From NCBI GenBank assembly GCA_003993805.1, contig RSEF01000001.1, forward strand, positions 96,625,434 to 96,689,433: a stretch of DNA of 64,000 nt, written 5' to 3'. Origin of the DNA: Himantopus leucocephalus. Its lineage: Eukaryota; Chordata; Aves; Charadriiformes; Recurvirostridae. The notes beneath the pieces are model-generated. The model was given only the letters and a program-made list of their open reading frames with translations. It did not search any database and was not told the DNA's origin. The position numbers were made by a program, and so were the translations under genes. This document shows, one piece after another, positions 12,701 through 22,136 of the stretch (positions within the stretch are counted from its first letter, which is position 1; each line of letters begins with the position of its first letter).

Positions 12701-15700
12701 TAATATAAAAGATATTCCAGGAAAAACATGCATCCTGCCCTCCTGCCATACCTTCATGTGCCTCAGTGATCAGTGACGTGATATCTTACGTTGCACATCT
12801 GAGACCTGTGAAGAAATGTTTTTTACATGTGTGTTTATGCTCACACATTCTACTAGAATAGTCTTATTTATGGTAGCAGTAGCAAAATACAGTTGTGAAC
12901 AGAAAGAAGGGTAAAAATTAATTAAAGGAACCTGGAGGTCATATGATATGGTACCTATTGACCAATGGATATATGTTTTCATTTGAAAAAGCAATCAGTG
13001 TAATTGCTCCCATTAAGAAGTTAGAATATTATGGAAAAATAAATCTGTTCGTGAGATGTCCACATCAGTTGTATGACAGGGGAGGGCGAACATTTGGATG
13101 GTAGGTGTGTTTTGACATGCTACACTCTTCCCCATGATTAACACTCACGGTATCTACAACAAAAGCGATGGCGATCAGCGCTGCTTATTAAGAACACTCC
13201 CACCCACACTCTCATTTTCCATGCAGACCTTTGGGAGGTCGTACTAACACGATGTCTTATCTGACTCCCAGTTTTATGCCTTCTCTCATGCCCCCTTTCT
13301 TTTTCCCTTTCCATTTCCCAGTGCTTAAAAAATGCTCTGAATTTATGTTAGATACTTTTTGGAGGGCAGAAAAAAAATCATTCTGCATTCACATTTGTGG
13401 GTAACAGACCCGGTACGTTTTGTGGCAGTTAACATTTACAAGCACAAAAAGGGGGCAGTAGCAAGCATATGATTCCATATCGGTTACATGAGAGTCCTCT
13501 TGAGAATCCTGTGTAGTAGCTATGTCACTCTCAGCAACCTTGACATTACCATATAGATTTTCCTTTCAGACCAATGGCAAGTATCAATGGATTGACAGAT
13601 GGAGATTAGCTTACAGCAAGTGGTCCAGTGGGGAACCAAAACAGACATTAGCATGTGTCTACCTAGACACTGATGGCACCTGGAAGACAGCTTCTTGCAA
13701 GGAAAAACTCTTCTCTGTCTGTAAAAAGTCAGATGGTAAGCAATTGAATATAAGTGTCTTAACTAGAGGTTGTCCAGATTTATCAACTATGCTAAATATA
13801 ATAAGCCACTGGAAAAACACTTATACACTAGTATACAGGAAGACACGAGTAGCTAACCAACTAGCTCTAAATATTGACGTAAATTCTTCCCAGAAGTAAA
13901 TTAATTCATAATAATAATTACCAAAAGCCTAAGAAACAAAGGATTGAATACTCATTAATGTCTTAACTATTCATTCTAATAGGAAAAGGCATTCACTTGC
14001 TATGAGATCTGTTTTGATTAGGCATCAGATGAACTTCTGTATCCAGTTTGGGCCACCAAAGTTTGAAAAGGCTCTCAGTCAACTAGGGTTTTCAGATGAC
14101 CAGGAAACAAGAATTAAAAGGAAAAATTATAATTGAAGTTGGACAAAAGGCTAAGAAACAAAAGTCTAAGAGAAACCAGATTATCAATTTTAAATATTAA
14201 AAATAAGCCCTAAGGAATGAAATTAAATTCTTCTCTATGTCTGATATGAGTTGGAAAGGAGTAACAGACTTAAATACGGCAAGGAAAACCTTCTAATTGT
14301 ATCAGTACAGAAGCCTTTAATAAATACTTTGGACAGGTCAGGGAATCTCCATCACTACAGGCTGCTAAGAACAGACAGGACAAACATCTGTTAGAAATGA
14401 TATAATTACATATCAGCTTCATGTCATCTGTGAGCACAAGGATGAAGTAAATAACCCCTTGAGGAGCCTTCCAAGCACAAACTTCTATAATTTCTATGGA
14501 AATAAGTATAAACTTGATTTCACAATTTAGCTGTATTCTTGTTTTTGTCAACATTATGGAAGATCTTGAATCATTAGAAATTTTAAAATTGCATGCCAAA
14601 TTACATTCAAAGATGTTGCAATTTGACAAAAATCCTCAGATTTGATATATAATGTCTATTTCCACTTTAATATTCTGGAATCTAATTTGAGAGCTGAATG
14701 TTCCTTAATAGGGAAAGAAATAGACTGTAGAAGACTCACAGGAAGAAAATGTAATTTGGCAGAACATTTAATTTTCATTCCATCTGCATTTATCTTCTCA
14801 TCCAAAATCTTCCTATTATATCAATCACTACGGAATTTATTCAGGATGCAGTTAAATTAAAAAATCCTGCAAGCCATGTTTAGTTATACCAACGCTTTCA
14901 TTCACAATCACAATTTCTGCTATAAGGTTTTGATCCTGTCAAAAAATGAGACTGAAGTGTCAGAGGACATTTTAAAAGTAGTATTTTTAACTAATTAGGC
15001 AGACATTTATGCCAGAAAACTAGCTGGATATTTTATTGACTAGAGTAATTACAAAAATCATCATTAGACACAATCTATACTACTTACAGGCTAGTGTGTC
15101 TTTCTAATCACCTTGATAAATGCATATGAAGCAAAATATGCTCTCAAACACAAAATCAAACCCATATTCAAGATCTTTTTAGAACACGCTTCATTTCTTC
15201 TATGATGACAAACTTTACATAATCTGTTTAGTTTTGTTTGGCTAGTATAATCGGAAAAACAAATTTTATAAAATAACGATTCCAGCTACCTGATCTCTTA
15301 CCAGTAATGGCCCCCACTGAGCCCCCGCAACTTCCTGGAAAATGCCCTGAATCAAGAGGACACAGATCTTGGATACCTTTCCATGGCCACTGCTATTACT
15401 TTGAGGCCTCCAGGAAAAGAAGCTGGTCTCAAGCTCATCAGGAATGTGCCCAACTAGGTAAATGTTTTGCGTTAGAAAGATTGAGGATGTAACTAAACAC
15501 ATAAAATAATGGGTAATATTGCTAAGGAAATCTTACTTTAAAACTTCAAACAATGCTTTTTCACTTGCTTTTCTGAGCATGCTTTTTCACAATAAAATTC
15601 AACTTTGTCAGAGACAGAGGCCTCTGATATCTCAAATAGCAGGTGAAATATGAATATCTCAAAAATATGAAATTCCTACTAGTTTTCCGGAAGTCAGTAA

Positions 15701-18700
15701 CTGGGTAGGGAGACACACACTTTTGGAGTCCTACTGAGGCACAGACTGCAGGGTTAGCCTTCCCTTCCCCAAACACGAGGGAATCCACACACAGTGTAAA
15801 CTAGGAGACACAAACTCATAGGAAAGTCGTCTTTGCTAGTTCCAGGGCACAGTTTATTAATTGGACCTCACTGGCTGGACAAGAAACGAGATGGAGATGT
15901 CGTTTAGCTTTCAGGAACCAGTAAAACAGAGCCAGCCATGCAGCTCCTGCTCTGGAACATTCCCTGCTGCCATCTGCAATCTGGACAGAAGAGCTGTATG
16001 TGGATCAGGGGAGAGGAAAAGACACTTTACTCCACATTTCTGATTTCTCCTGACTGTTCACTAAGAATTGCTGTGATGCAGCATGCATTTCAGTGTGACT
16101 AAGAATAGGAAACATCCTATACATTAGCACTATACGTCTGAGTGATAGTCTTCTAATCATAAGAGAGAATACAATGTTTTCTAGGAGCACTTCCTCTTAT
16201 GTATGAATACACTGACCTATGACTGAGTAAACAGAAAAAGGAGCTTTGCAAAGGCATTTTACTTGACAGCTGCATGACAACAGAATTCCTGAAATGGTCC
16301 TGTAGAAAGATAAATCACATAATTACTAGAAAAAGTAAACATTATACTAATAACCAGAATAAAAGGTCGCATTTGGACATTGGTTCGTAGTCTAAATTCT
16401 TACACCTTCGCCTATGCGCTACCCAGCCAGGCCAGGAAGGTGGTCATTTCCTGATGATCCCAACACAGCTTTGTGTCTTTGTAATGCCAGGGCATACGGC
16501 AATTATAAATCAACTTCTGGACACCTCCTGGACCGCAACCTCTAGCTGCATACACATCCTATCTACCCCTGCAGTACATAGCATCAGGCACTGCCAAAAA
16601 TGCTGCCCAGCCACTGGTGGGTGACAGAGCTGTAGTGGCAAGGTGCTGACTACATCATATGTATCACTTTCAGCCTACTTGCATCACGTTCTGGGGGTGT
16701 GGTTTCACCCTTCCAAACGGTATTGCAGGAGAGCAATTTTTCTCTAAAATACCAAAGGCTAAAGAAAAATCCATGTCTTCGTGCTGATTTGCATCCATAC
16801 AGCTCAGTCATGCTCAAAATACAACACAGCAATACAATAACCATAATGAGACTAGTGGATATTACGTGCAAGAATCAGTGTCTTTTATATCTTTTTGCAT
16901 ATCTTTTTTGTGCTGATTGACTTAAACTGCAGGAAAATGAGACATTGTGATGTGTTCATTAATATGTTTTCAGCTGCTAATTTGGTATCAGTAGGAGACT
17001 ATACTGAAGCAAATTTTCTGTCAAACACCATTAAGATACTCCATGGAAAATCACCAAACTTTTGGATAGGACTAAAAGTAAATGACAGAGGTAATATCTT
17101 CAATCTTTATTCATACATTATCGTATCATACAAAATGATATTAAAAAGAAAGCAACTTTGTACACCTGAAAGTACACATATATAAAAAAATATTTTTTTT
17201 TAAAGCATGCTTACATATGCTTACAAACATAACTGAAACATTTAATTACTTATTCATGTTATAATTGTTTGCTTTCCCCATTACAACTTATTCTGTCTAA
17301 CCCCCCGTACTTTATACATATATGCTCATTTTAAATATTAGGACAGTGGGTATGGACAGACAAATCTGCAATGGATTTTGTCAACTGGCAAATGGGAGAA
17401 CCTTCAAACAAAAGGTATAAGGAGTGTGGAGAAGTATGTGCATTGTCTGGCTACTGGAACACCAACGTCTGTTCTTTCAAAAAAGGATATATCTGTAAAA
17501 AAACAAAAAGTAAGTAATATTTCTAATGCATTAAGGTTAATAATGCCTGATAAGGTATTTTCCTTGTATAACATAAAAATGTAAAACACTACAGGTATGT
17601 GTTGGACTAGATGATCTCCAGAGGTCCCTTCCAACCCTGACCATTCTGTGATTCTGTGTGACTCTGTGTGCAAAACCAATAGAGCCTAATAGCAGGATTC
17701 AGCTGCCTAAATACTGACAAGCCCCACATGGCTTCCGACTGCCTCCTAAGGAGGCTACAGAAGTCAAGTAAAATTACCATCACCCCCATGCAGCCATCAC
17801 GAATACTTCAGACCCCTATGTTTAGGCAAAAGAATGGTAAAAGACCTCTCATTTTGAATAAAACGCCAGTTTTCAGTAGAATTTTCCCTCAAGTATCACA
17901 CAACCTAAGCTTAAAAGCAACGTTTTGTTTAATTTCAGCTGACTATTCTAAAAAGAAAAATCTTGTTCTAATGAGTGCAATGAAAACTCTGTCTTGTAGA
18001 GATGCTGGAATTGGTGATTCCTTTCATTGCTCTCCTTTGAGCTGACAGATTAGAGGAATACGATAACATACATTCTCGTGGTACTTTTTATCGTGTTTAA
18101 TAAAATGCTGGTACTATCCTGATAGCAAAATTATCACCTGCACAAAAATGGATGAGTTTGTCAACTGAGATTAAATGAAAGTTGTCCAGAACATGAACAT
18201 TTTGTTTGGTTAAATTTGATATTTCTGTTCACCCTTCCCTTCCCTGCTAAGTTTAGGAAGTGCAATTAGCATAGGAATCACATCCACATGCATTGGTTGC
18301 CTCTGACACAAGGAGCTAAACTCACAGAAGATCTTTTTCAGCTGAAGTTAGATGCTTGTGATACATCTTCAACACGCGAGACCTCCATTCAGGAAATTTT
18401 TCCTGTTTCAGAAAACACCTTAAAATGATTAAGGGCCCCGTGGGCAGTTTCTCAGAAATGCATGCTTTTGAAAACACTTATTTTAACAGAAATATGACTC
18501 TAATTTCATGTCTTGTTGGGTATCTTGGCTGAGCAGGTCAGATGCTCTTGGAAGGAAGAGCCAAACATCCTACTTGAGGTCTACCCATGCTTGGCTCCAT
18601 CTCTCTGGGAGAGCAATAGTTACCAGAAAGTGGATTTAGGGGGAATTGTCAGGAATAACTGTACTCAGGAAGTTTAAAATGCCTCATTTGTTTTTAAATC

Positions 18701-19326
18701 ATTCAGAATAAACATGTTCTTTTCCTTTCAAAAGCTCCTGAAAACACAGAGATGTCAACAGAAAATACAGGTAAGCATATACTTCCTTTTAAGTAGAATT
18801 ATAAGGAGATGCTCAAATACAACAAGAATATAATTATATAGTTTCTAGGTATTACTTTGGAGAGTATTTAAAAATAAAAAGTCCATAAACTTTATCTGAA
18901 TCTAGGTATAGGAAATAGAGGTTATTCTGAGGTAAACTGGGTTTTGACCAGATTTAATTATATTTTCTTTGGTTTTGTTAAAAAAAAATAACAAAGCCAC
19001 GTGGTGAACTGAAAATCTACATGCATATTGCATTTGTCTGATTTCTAGTTAAAGAAATCTCAGTAGCTGCTAGATTCTGAAATCTCTTAAGATCAAAGGT
19101 GTTGATTCAATTTCATCCACTTACAGAAGGGAAAATGGAGAAAGTACTTTCCACCGGCATCATTTGGCTGTTAGTTCTTCTAGCCCTTTCTATAGTTGGA
19201 GCTGGAAGTATAATTTATTTCTACGTGAGGAGAAAAAGACAAAACCTGCTACATATTTCAACCAGAATGAGTGGACCAGAAGCAACTGTGGATATCCAAG
19301 AAAAAGATGCACATACTGACATGTAG
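587..19326 (+). CDS. MRC1: Macrophage mannose receptor (MRC1 or avian MRC1-like paralogue), 3' part, 19 exons
   Basis: Spliced CDS: 587-786, 1093-1220, 1839-1926, 2511-2646, 4760-4798, 4905-5068, 6195-6262, 6635-6735, 7393-7535, 8704-8809, 9556-9752, 11380-11482, 12145-12377, 13570-13735, 15305-15457, 16974-17090, 17342-17509, 18735-18770, 19127-19326. All have AG/GT borders and the phases agree throughout, giving 847 residues plus stop. Fragment layout: CTLD3 end 1-31, CTLD4 about 51-182, CTLD5 198-326, CTLD6 349-487, CTLD7 497-620, CTLD8 638-768, stalk 770-792, transmembrane helix 793-815, tail 816-847. Family role: a type I endocytic receptor of macrophages and dendritic-like cells that takes up mannose-, fucose- or GlcNAc-bearing glycoproteins and microbes. 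Domain order, linkers and exon layout follow mammalian MRC1. The 5' half is outside the window. The frame is intact, so it is probably functional. Birds carry several MRC1-like genes in a cluster, so the exact orthologue cannot be fixed here; the lost CTLD4 site suggests a diverged paralogue. Confidence 0.9.
1093..1220 (+). CDS. MRC1: MRC1-like exon: CTLD4 first helix region
   Basis: Acceptor CCACAG ends at 1092, donor GTGAGT at 1221. It encodes the classic CTLD helix 1 and following strand: TWFEARDFC, then GGDLAAI, then an acidic helix (SEEEQ). This matches the family pattern W-x-x-A-x-x-x-C followed by G-G-x-L-x-x-I. Exit phase 2, completed by the first A of the next exon. Confidence 0.9.
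1839..1926 (+). CDS. MRC1: MRC1-like exon: CTLD4 core (WIGL and SDGSP)
   Basis: Acceptor CTCTAG ends at 1838, donor GTGAGT at 1927. It encodes the CTLD core motif WIGL and then WSDGSP. A cysteine follows WIGL directly (GLQC), a position where the mammalian receptor has none; it makes the CTLD4 cysteine count odd. Exit phase 0. The frame used joins correctly to both neighbours. Confidence 0.88.
2511..2646 (+). CDS. MRC1: MRC1-like exon: CTLD4 ligand-site region, degenerate
   Basis: Acceptor TTCTGTAG ends at 2510, donor GTAGGT at 2647, exit phase 1. It encodes the part of CTLD4 that normally holds the calcium and sugar ligands. In mammalian MRC1 this stretch has N-W-x-x-G-E-P-N and W-N-D. Here the segment after VNYE reads ANHYFYNTAF then EYC, about three residues shorter and with no EPN, and WND is replaced by WIK. 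Only the Glu of EYC keeps its place. The structural cysteines (EYC, VHC, WIC) are intact, so the fold should remain while calcium-dependent sugar binding is probably lost. Confidence 0.88.
4760..4798 (+). CDS. MRC1: MRC1-like exon: 39-nt linker between CTLD4 and CTLD5
   Basis: Acceptor TTACAG ends at 4759, donor GTAAGC at 4799; phase 1 in and out, so it could be skipped without breaking the frame. It encodes a Pro-rich linker (TPLKAEPPSPSA). The mammalian receptor has a comparable Pro-rich linker at this place. It is preceded by a 2.1-kb intron in which no other exon is visible. Confidence 0.8.
4905..5068 (+). CDS. MRC1: MRC1-like exon: first half of CTLD5
   Basis: Acceptor TTGCAG ends at 4904, donor GTAAGA at 5069. 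It starts with YEVTEDGWIIKGDKQYFF, very close to the start of CTLD5 in mammalian MRC1, and continues with EKARTFC, GDLATI and KFLWKC. The last residue is an extra cysteine where the family usually has an aromatic residue. Exit phase 0. An open frame runs past the donor to 5161 but loses all CTLD resemblance, so it is intron. Confidence 0.9.
6195..6262 (+). CDS. MRC1: MRC1-like exon: short CTLD5 core exon (YLIGL)
   Basis: This 68-nt exon was found by following the required frame between the CTLD5 halves. Acceptor GTTTAG ends at 6194, donor GTAGGT at 6263, phase 0 in and phase 2 out. It encodes LESYLIGLIQNADRQF, where YLIGL stands for the family W/Y-x-I-G-L core. The 1.1-kb intron before it contains no other matching segment. 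Confidence 0.82.
6635..6735 (+). CDS. MRC1: MRC1-like exon: CTLD5 ligand-site region with EPN
   Basis: A long T tract and CAG acceptor end at 6634; donor GTGAGT at 6736. It encodes WMDGSQVHYAAWAQGEPNFA and then QENC. EPN is the mannose-type specificity motif and the Glu before Asn-Cys is another calcium ligand. Together with WND in the next exon, CTLD5 keeps the full ligand set. Confidence 0.9.
7393..7535 (+). CDS. MRC1: MRC1-like exon: end of CTLD5, linker, start of CTLD6
   Basis: Acceptor TTCAG ends at 7392, donor GTATGA at 7536, exit phase 0. It encodes GLWNDVSCGF and GYICERH, including the Asn-Asp calcium pair of CTLD5. A linker with an N-glycosylation sequon (NAT) and several prolines follows, then GCSEDWLLF, the start of CTLD6. 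Confidence 0.9.
8704..8809 (+). CDS. MRC1: MRC1-like exon: CTLD6 first helix region
   Basis: Acceptor CCCTAG ends at 8703, donor GTATAG at 8810 (a weak but GT donor), exit phase 1. It encodes CYKFFG, TARRNC and GGDLASIHNEQ, the standard CTLD helix 1 and strand 2. The frame continues exactly into the next exon (AFLTYHLKD), which is the mammalian CTLD6 sequence pattern. Confidence 0.88.
9556..9752 (+). CDS. MRC1: MRC1-like exon: CTLD6 core with an enlarged loop
   Basis: Acceptor TTCTAG ends at 9555, donor GTAAAT at 9753, exit phase 0. It encodes AFLTYHLKD, WIGLND, VWSDGSAVSYTNW and a loop that runs on to the exon end. The loop between NW and the next conserved Asp-Cys is about 27 residues, roughly ten more than in mammalian MRC1. 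There is no EPN here; the mammalian CTLD6 also lacks one. Confidence 0.88.
11380..11482 (+). CDS. MRC1: MRC1-like exon: end of CTLD6
   Basis: Acceptor CAACAG ends at 11379, donor GTGAGT at 11483, exit phase 1. It encodes FDCVSL, GKWNNEECYN and KGYICQKN, the three terminal cysteines of CTLD6. The 1.6-kb intron before it shows no further exon. Confidence 0.88.
12145..12377 (+). CDS. MRC1: MRC1-like exon: linker and first half of CTLD7
   Basis: Acceptor GCTACAG ends at 12144, donor GTAAGA at 12378, exit phase 0. This is the longest exon found (233 nt). It encodes the start of CTLD7, which lacks the N-terminal cysteine pair as in mammals, then MNWEEAQKNC, ELASILDPYSQA and LWIGLNSNA. The stretch SILDPYS is almost identical to the mammalian receptor. 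Sequons NYS and NAS are present. Confidence 0.92.
13570..13735 (+). CDS. MRC1: MRC1-like exon: second half of CTLD7
   Basis: Acceptor CTTTCAG ends at 13569, donor GTAAGC at 13736, exit phase 1. It encodes YQWIDRWRLAYSKW, GEPK, LACVYLDTDGTWKTASC and VCKKSD. EPK rather than EPN and WKT rather than WND are also found in mammalian CTLD7, which does not bind sugar through calcium, so nothing new is lost here. Confidence 0.92.
15305..15457 (+). CDS. MRC1: MRC1-like exon: linker and start of CTLD8
   Basis: Acceptor TACCAG ends at 15304, donor GTAAAT at 15458, phase 1 in and out. It encodes the very conserved linker APTEPPQLPGKCPE and then WIPFHGHCYYFEASRKRSW with QECAQL. This linker and the HGHCYY motif are the strongest single match to mammalian MRC1 in the window. 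Confidence 0.93.
16974..17090 (+). CDS. MRC1: MRC1-like exon: CTLD8 middle
   Basis: Acceptor TTTTCAG ends at 16973, donor GTAATA at 17091, phase 1 in and out. It encodes NLVSVGDYTEANFLS and SPNFWIGLKVNDR, the strand 2, helix 2 and WIGL core of CTLD8. Confidence 0.9.
17342..17509 (+). CDS. MRC1: MRC1-like exon: end of CTLD8
   Basis: Acceptor TATTAG ends at 17341, donor GTAAGT at 17510, phase 1 in and out. It encodes QWVWTDKSAMDFVNW, GEPS, KECGEVCALSGYW, NVCSF and GYICKK. There is an extra cysteine four residues after the conserved one (CGEVC). As in mammals there is no EPN or WND, so no calcium-dependent sugar site. Confidence 0.9.
17595..17672 (+). mobile_element. CR1 LINE, short 3' end fragment in an intron
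   Basis: It contains 'ttggactagatgatctcc', 'aggtcccttccaaccctga' and a tail of ATTCTGTG-type 8-bp repeats. It is about 90 bases past the donor of the CTLD8 exon ending at 17509. The tail type matches the longer CR1 at 23385-24020, so both belong to one subfamily. Confidence 0.85.
18735..18770 (+). CDS. MRC1: MRC1-like exon: 36-nt stalk exon
   Basis: Acceptor CAAAAG ends at 18734, donor GTAAGC at 18771, phase 1 in and out. It encodes a Thr/Glu-rich stalk (PENTEMSTENT) between CTLD8 and the membrane. It is short and skippable, but the borders are good and the frame fits. The stalk is shorter than the mammalian one. Confidence 0.75.
19127..19326 (+). CDS. MRC1: MRC1-like terminal coding exon: transmembrane helix and cytoplasmic tail
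   Basis: Acceptor TTACAG ends at 19126; stop TAG at 19324-19326. It encodes a hydrophobic helix beginning IIWLLVLLALSIVGAG, with the GAG also seen in the mammalian helix, a basic stop-transfer RRKR and a 32-residue tail ending AHTDM. At the place of the mammalian tail motif F-E-N-T-L-Y the sequence reads RQNLLH, so the aromatic internalisation signal is not present. An acidic segment (DIQEKD) follows. Confidence 0.9.
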
Positions 19327-19460
19327 TCTGACAAAATGTCTGTATATTCCAACTAACAAAAACCAGCCTATGAGCTGGTGAAATCTTACGCCAACTTTGC
19401 ATTTTCCTACCCAGATAATAGTCTCCTGTTGTCATAAAAATAAAGTTCATGGATTTATAT
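19327..19460 (+). other. MRC1: Probable 3' UTR of the MRC1-like gene
   Basis: This is the sequence between the stop codon and the first polyadenylation signal plus a normal cleavage distance. The end point is an estimate. Longer 3' ends are possible, because AATAAA also occurs at 20100 and 20148. Confidence 0.6.
19439..19444 (+). terminator. Polyadenylation signal AATAAA of the MRC1-like gene
   Basis: A canonical hexamer 113 bases after the stop codon. It is the first AATAAA after the stop and the most likely signal. Confidence 0.6.
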
Positions 19461-20099
19461 AAACATACACACATATATACGCCCTTCAAAACTTCCTACA
19501 ATGTGTTACAGTTTCTTTTGTTTAGTTTCAGGAGTACACATATTTTTTTCACATAAATAAGAATGGCCGAAAAGCTGGGTCCAGAGGCATTACGGTAAAA
19601 CTCTCACAGATACTTACTATGTGAAATGATTTTATTTGACTCAGCGTAGAAATTCTCCTTTTTGCACACAGGGGAAATCATTACTCGTATCTTTACATTA
19701 TTTTTCCTGCTGTATTACTTCAGTGTTATCCAGACTATGATGGGAAACACTGCTCATTTCAGAGCTTCAGCTTCACAGTTTATGATACTGTCTTTTCATT
19801 CATGTAAAACCTGTTATAATACCTGCAGCTGTGAATTAAATATTATTTCCTTACCAGAAAAAGAGATGGAAAAAAATTGAAGAGCCTCCTTTATTCCTAT
19901 TTCTAGTCTGAATTTTGGGAATAATTACGCCATTTCCTATAGCTTTGCACTTTTCTATTACTCCGTAAATATCAACATTTTTCTGCCAGGTTCAAATTAA
20001 TAATTACATACAACAGTAGATGATCCTTCCATTGGGTTTTACTTCAGTAATAATGCTTTCAGTATGCAGAGATGCCCCTTTTTAAATCCAAGCATGTAT

Positions 20100-20153
20100 A
20101 ATAAATGGCTGTCTTACACTGCTTTATGTAACTGTCCAGTTTAGAGAAATAAA
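20100..20153 (+). terminator. Alternative downstream polyadenylation signals
   Basis: Canonical AATAAA at 20100-20105 and again at 20148-20153. They could serve a longer 3' UTR of the receptor gene, or be chance hexamers in AT-rich DNA. Confidence 0.25.
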
Positions 20154-21716
20154 ATTACTGATGTACTTTTTGAAAATCAATTCTTCCATCTTTTGTTATA
20201 ATTTCATTTGATAATATACCGCCTTTAGCCTTTTTCAGCTTTTCTTCAATTGTATAATATAGCAGTGTTTGCCTCACGGAGCAGTTTATCATTCTGGGAT
20301 TTTAAGACATGCATCAACCCCCCTAAGTTACGAAAACACCTTTCTCCAAGCGACGGGAGGGCACCTGGCACTCAGAGGCCTCAGTGAAGAAGCAAACAGA
20401 GGAGCAGGGCTAGAGCAGAGGAGCCTCTACGAAATATCTGCGACAGGAAACAGATTCTCTCTTTGGCGCTTCTGTGAGAATTGTAGTCAGAATTTCTTTC
20501 CCTCTCCCTATGCTTAAAGTCTCCGAGTGACAAAAAGGTGATGCCATGCTTAAAGAGAAGAGAGTCCCTGGAATAAGTATAGGTTTCTGCACCAGGACAT
20601 CTGTGCCAATGCCTGAGGAGCTTGAGAAAACACAAGCATTACCTCTATTATTTACCTTTTTTCTAGATATCCAGTAAACAATAAAGGCTCCTAAGTAAAA
20701 ACGTTATTGATAGATACTGAAAATGGAAGTACCGCCTTCCTTTAGGAATACCTGTTTCAACTGTTGTATTGAGGGCTGCCTTAAAACATGGGGCATCCCT
20801 GCTAACAAGTTTCCTCCTGAGCTTTCAATTTTTTCCCCTGTGCTCCTTTGCTGGATGGACACACGTTATTCTATACCTTTGGCTTTTTCTTTTGTAAAGA
20901 AGTTTCACCAATTAAAAATACAGAAAGATGTATAAAGATTGTATGGCTTTTCCCTTTCTGGTATGTCTGTGTGACATTACTTAACCAGGAGACCTGGTAA
21001 AAAAAAAATCAAAACCAACAAAAAGCTCCCTACAGGTTCTTTAAAGCAGAGTTAAAAATTAAGTAAATCAAAAGTAAATTTTACAATTAGTGTCCTTTGT
21101 AAAGCCCAGAGATAAATGGCCTTAGATAAAAAGAAATTCCTTAAATTACTATAGTAAGTCCTGTAATACCAACTCCTGTGATAAAGAAAGTCACTGCTAT
21201 TTTCAGAAGGAAATAGGAAATAGCTGAGAGAACTTTGCATGAAACTGTGCAAACGAGAAAAACACCACCTGTTTCCCATGGAGATGACTAGAGATAAAAT
21301 TGTTTCCTGGTATGTGCTACAGAAATCTGGGAATACATCGTTCCGCTTGTCTTTTGGAGGAGGAAATGGTGGAAGTGCTTTTCCTGTTCTATACTTACAG
21401 AGTATAGGCTGCTGGATCCTACCATACATATGCCCAGCTTAGTGAATCTGATAAATTAAAACTACCTTTCCCAAAAGAAAAAAGGAAACATATGATAGAA
21501 GAGACTGAATTTTTTTTAAGTTATTTGTAACTTAACTGTAAAAATCAGGAGCTCATAACAGCGGTATTCTGGTGACCAAACTGAGCACAGCCTAGGTCCT
21601 CCAGAGAAGGAGCCTGGCTGGTATCACCACCATGTGGGAAGCATGGAGAGCTCAACAGTCAGGCTGCTCTGCATGCCAGCTATCTGTGTTATCATATGGA
21701 AATCTTTTGATATACA

Positions 21717-21926
21717 TACATTTTTATGTACAGCTATTTTGTAATTAGACTGAACATCACGCCCGAACAAGAAATGGACAGGATCACAGGCTAGGCATAA
21801 GGTATGCTGCTCCTCCTGCAATAAGAGAATAAGGAAAGGCACATACAAGAAAGACATATAAGGATATATATTTTTATACGTACATTTTTATGTACAGCTA
21901 TTTTGTAGTTAGACTGAACACCATGC
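21717..21926 (+). repeat. Duplicated 45-bp block (direct repeat, 164 bp apart)
   Basis: The block starting 'tacatttttatgtacagct' at 21717 returns at 21881 with only a few changes over about 45 bases, through 'tagactgaaca'. The intervening sequence is not repeated. Confidence 0.85.
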
Positions 21927-21945
21927 AAGAGCAGCATCCCTTATG

Positions 21946-21977
21946 CCTTATATGAGGCATATAAGTCTCATATAAGG
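21946..21977. repeat. Perfect 11-bp inverted repeat (hairpin)
   Basis: CCTTATATGAG at 21946-21956 and its exact reverse complement CTCATATAAGG at 21967-21977, with a 10-base loop. It lies 20 bases after the second copy of the 45-bp block. Confidence 0.8.
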
Positions 21978-22110
21978 AGGATCCTGCAAGAGACCGAGAC
22001 ACCACAAAGGCTGATCCAAAGTGCCTCTTCCAGAAACAGGAAAGACAGAGAGCACTGCGGTGAGAACCACAGTGAAAGTAGGTGAGGGCAGAGTGAGCCA
22101 GTGCAGCGGT

Positions 22111-22136
22111 GCTCGTACCTGGGGAAAGGTACGAGC
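22111..22136. repeat. Perfect 9-bp inverted repeat (hairpin)
   Basis: GCTCGTACC at 22111-22119 and GGTACGAGC at 22128-22136, with an 8-base loop. This may be chance; no function can be read from it. Confidence 0.7.

Noticed and set aside
12145..13735. EPK and WKT in CTLD7 as a second lost sugar site
   Set aside because: The mammalian CTLD7 also lacks EPN and WND, so this is ancestral, unlike CTLD4.
13736..13899. Read-through of the CTLD7 exon
   Set aside because: A canonical GTAAGC donor lies at 13736 and the next exon at 15305 carries the conserved linker in the right phase.
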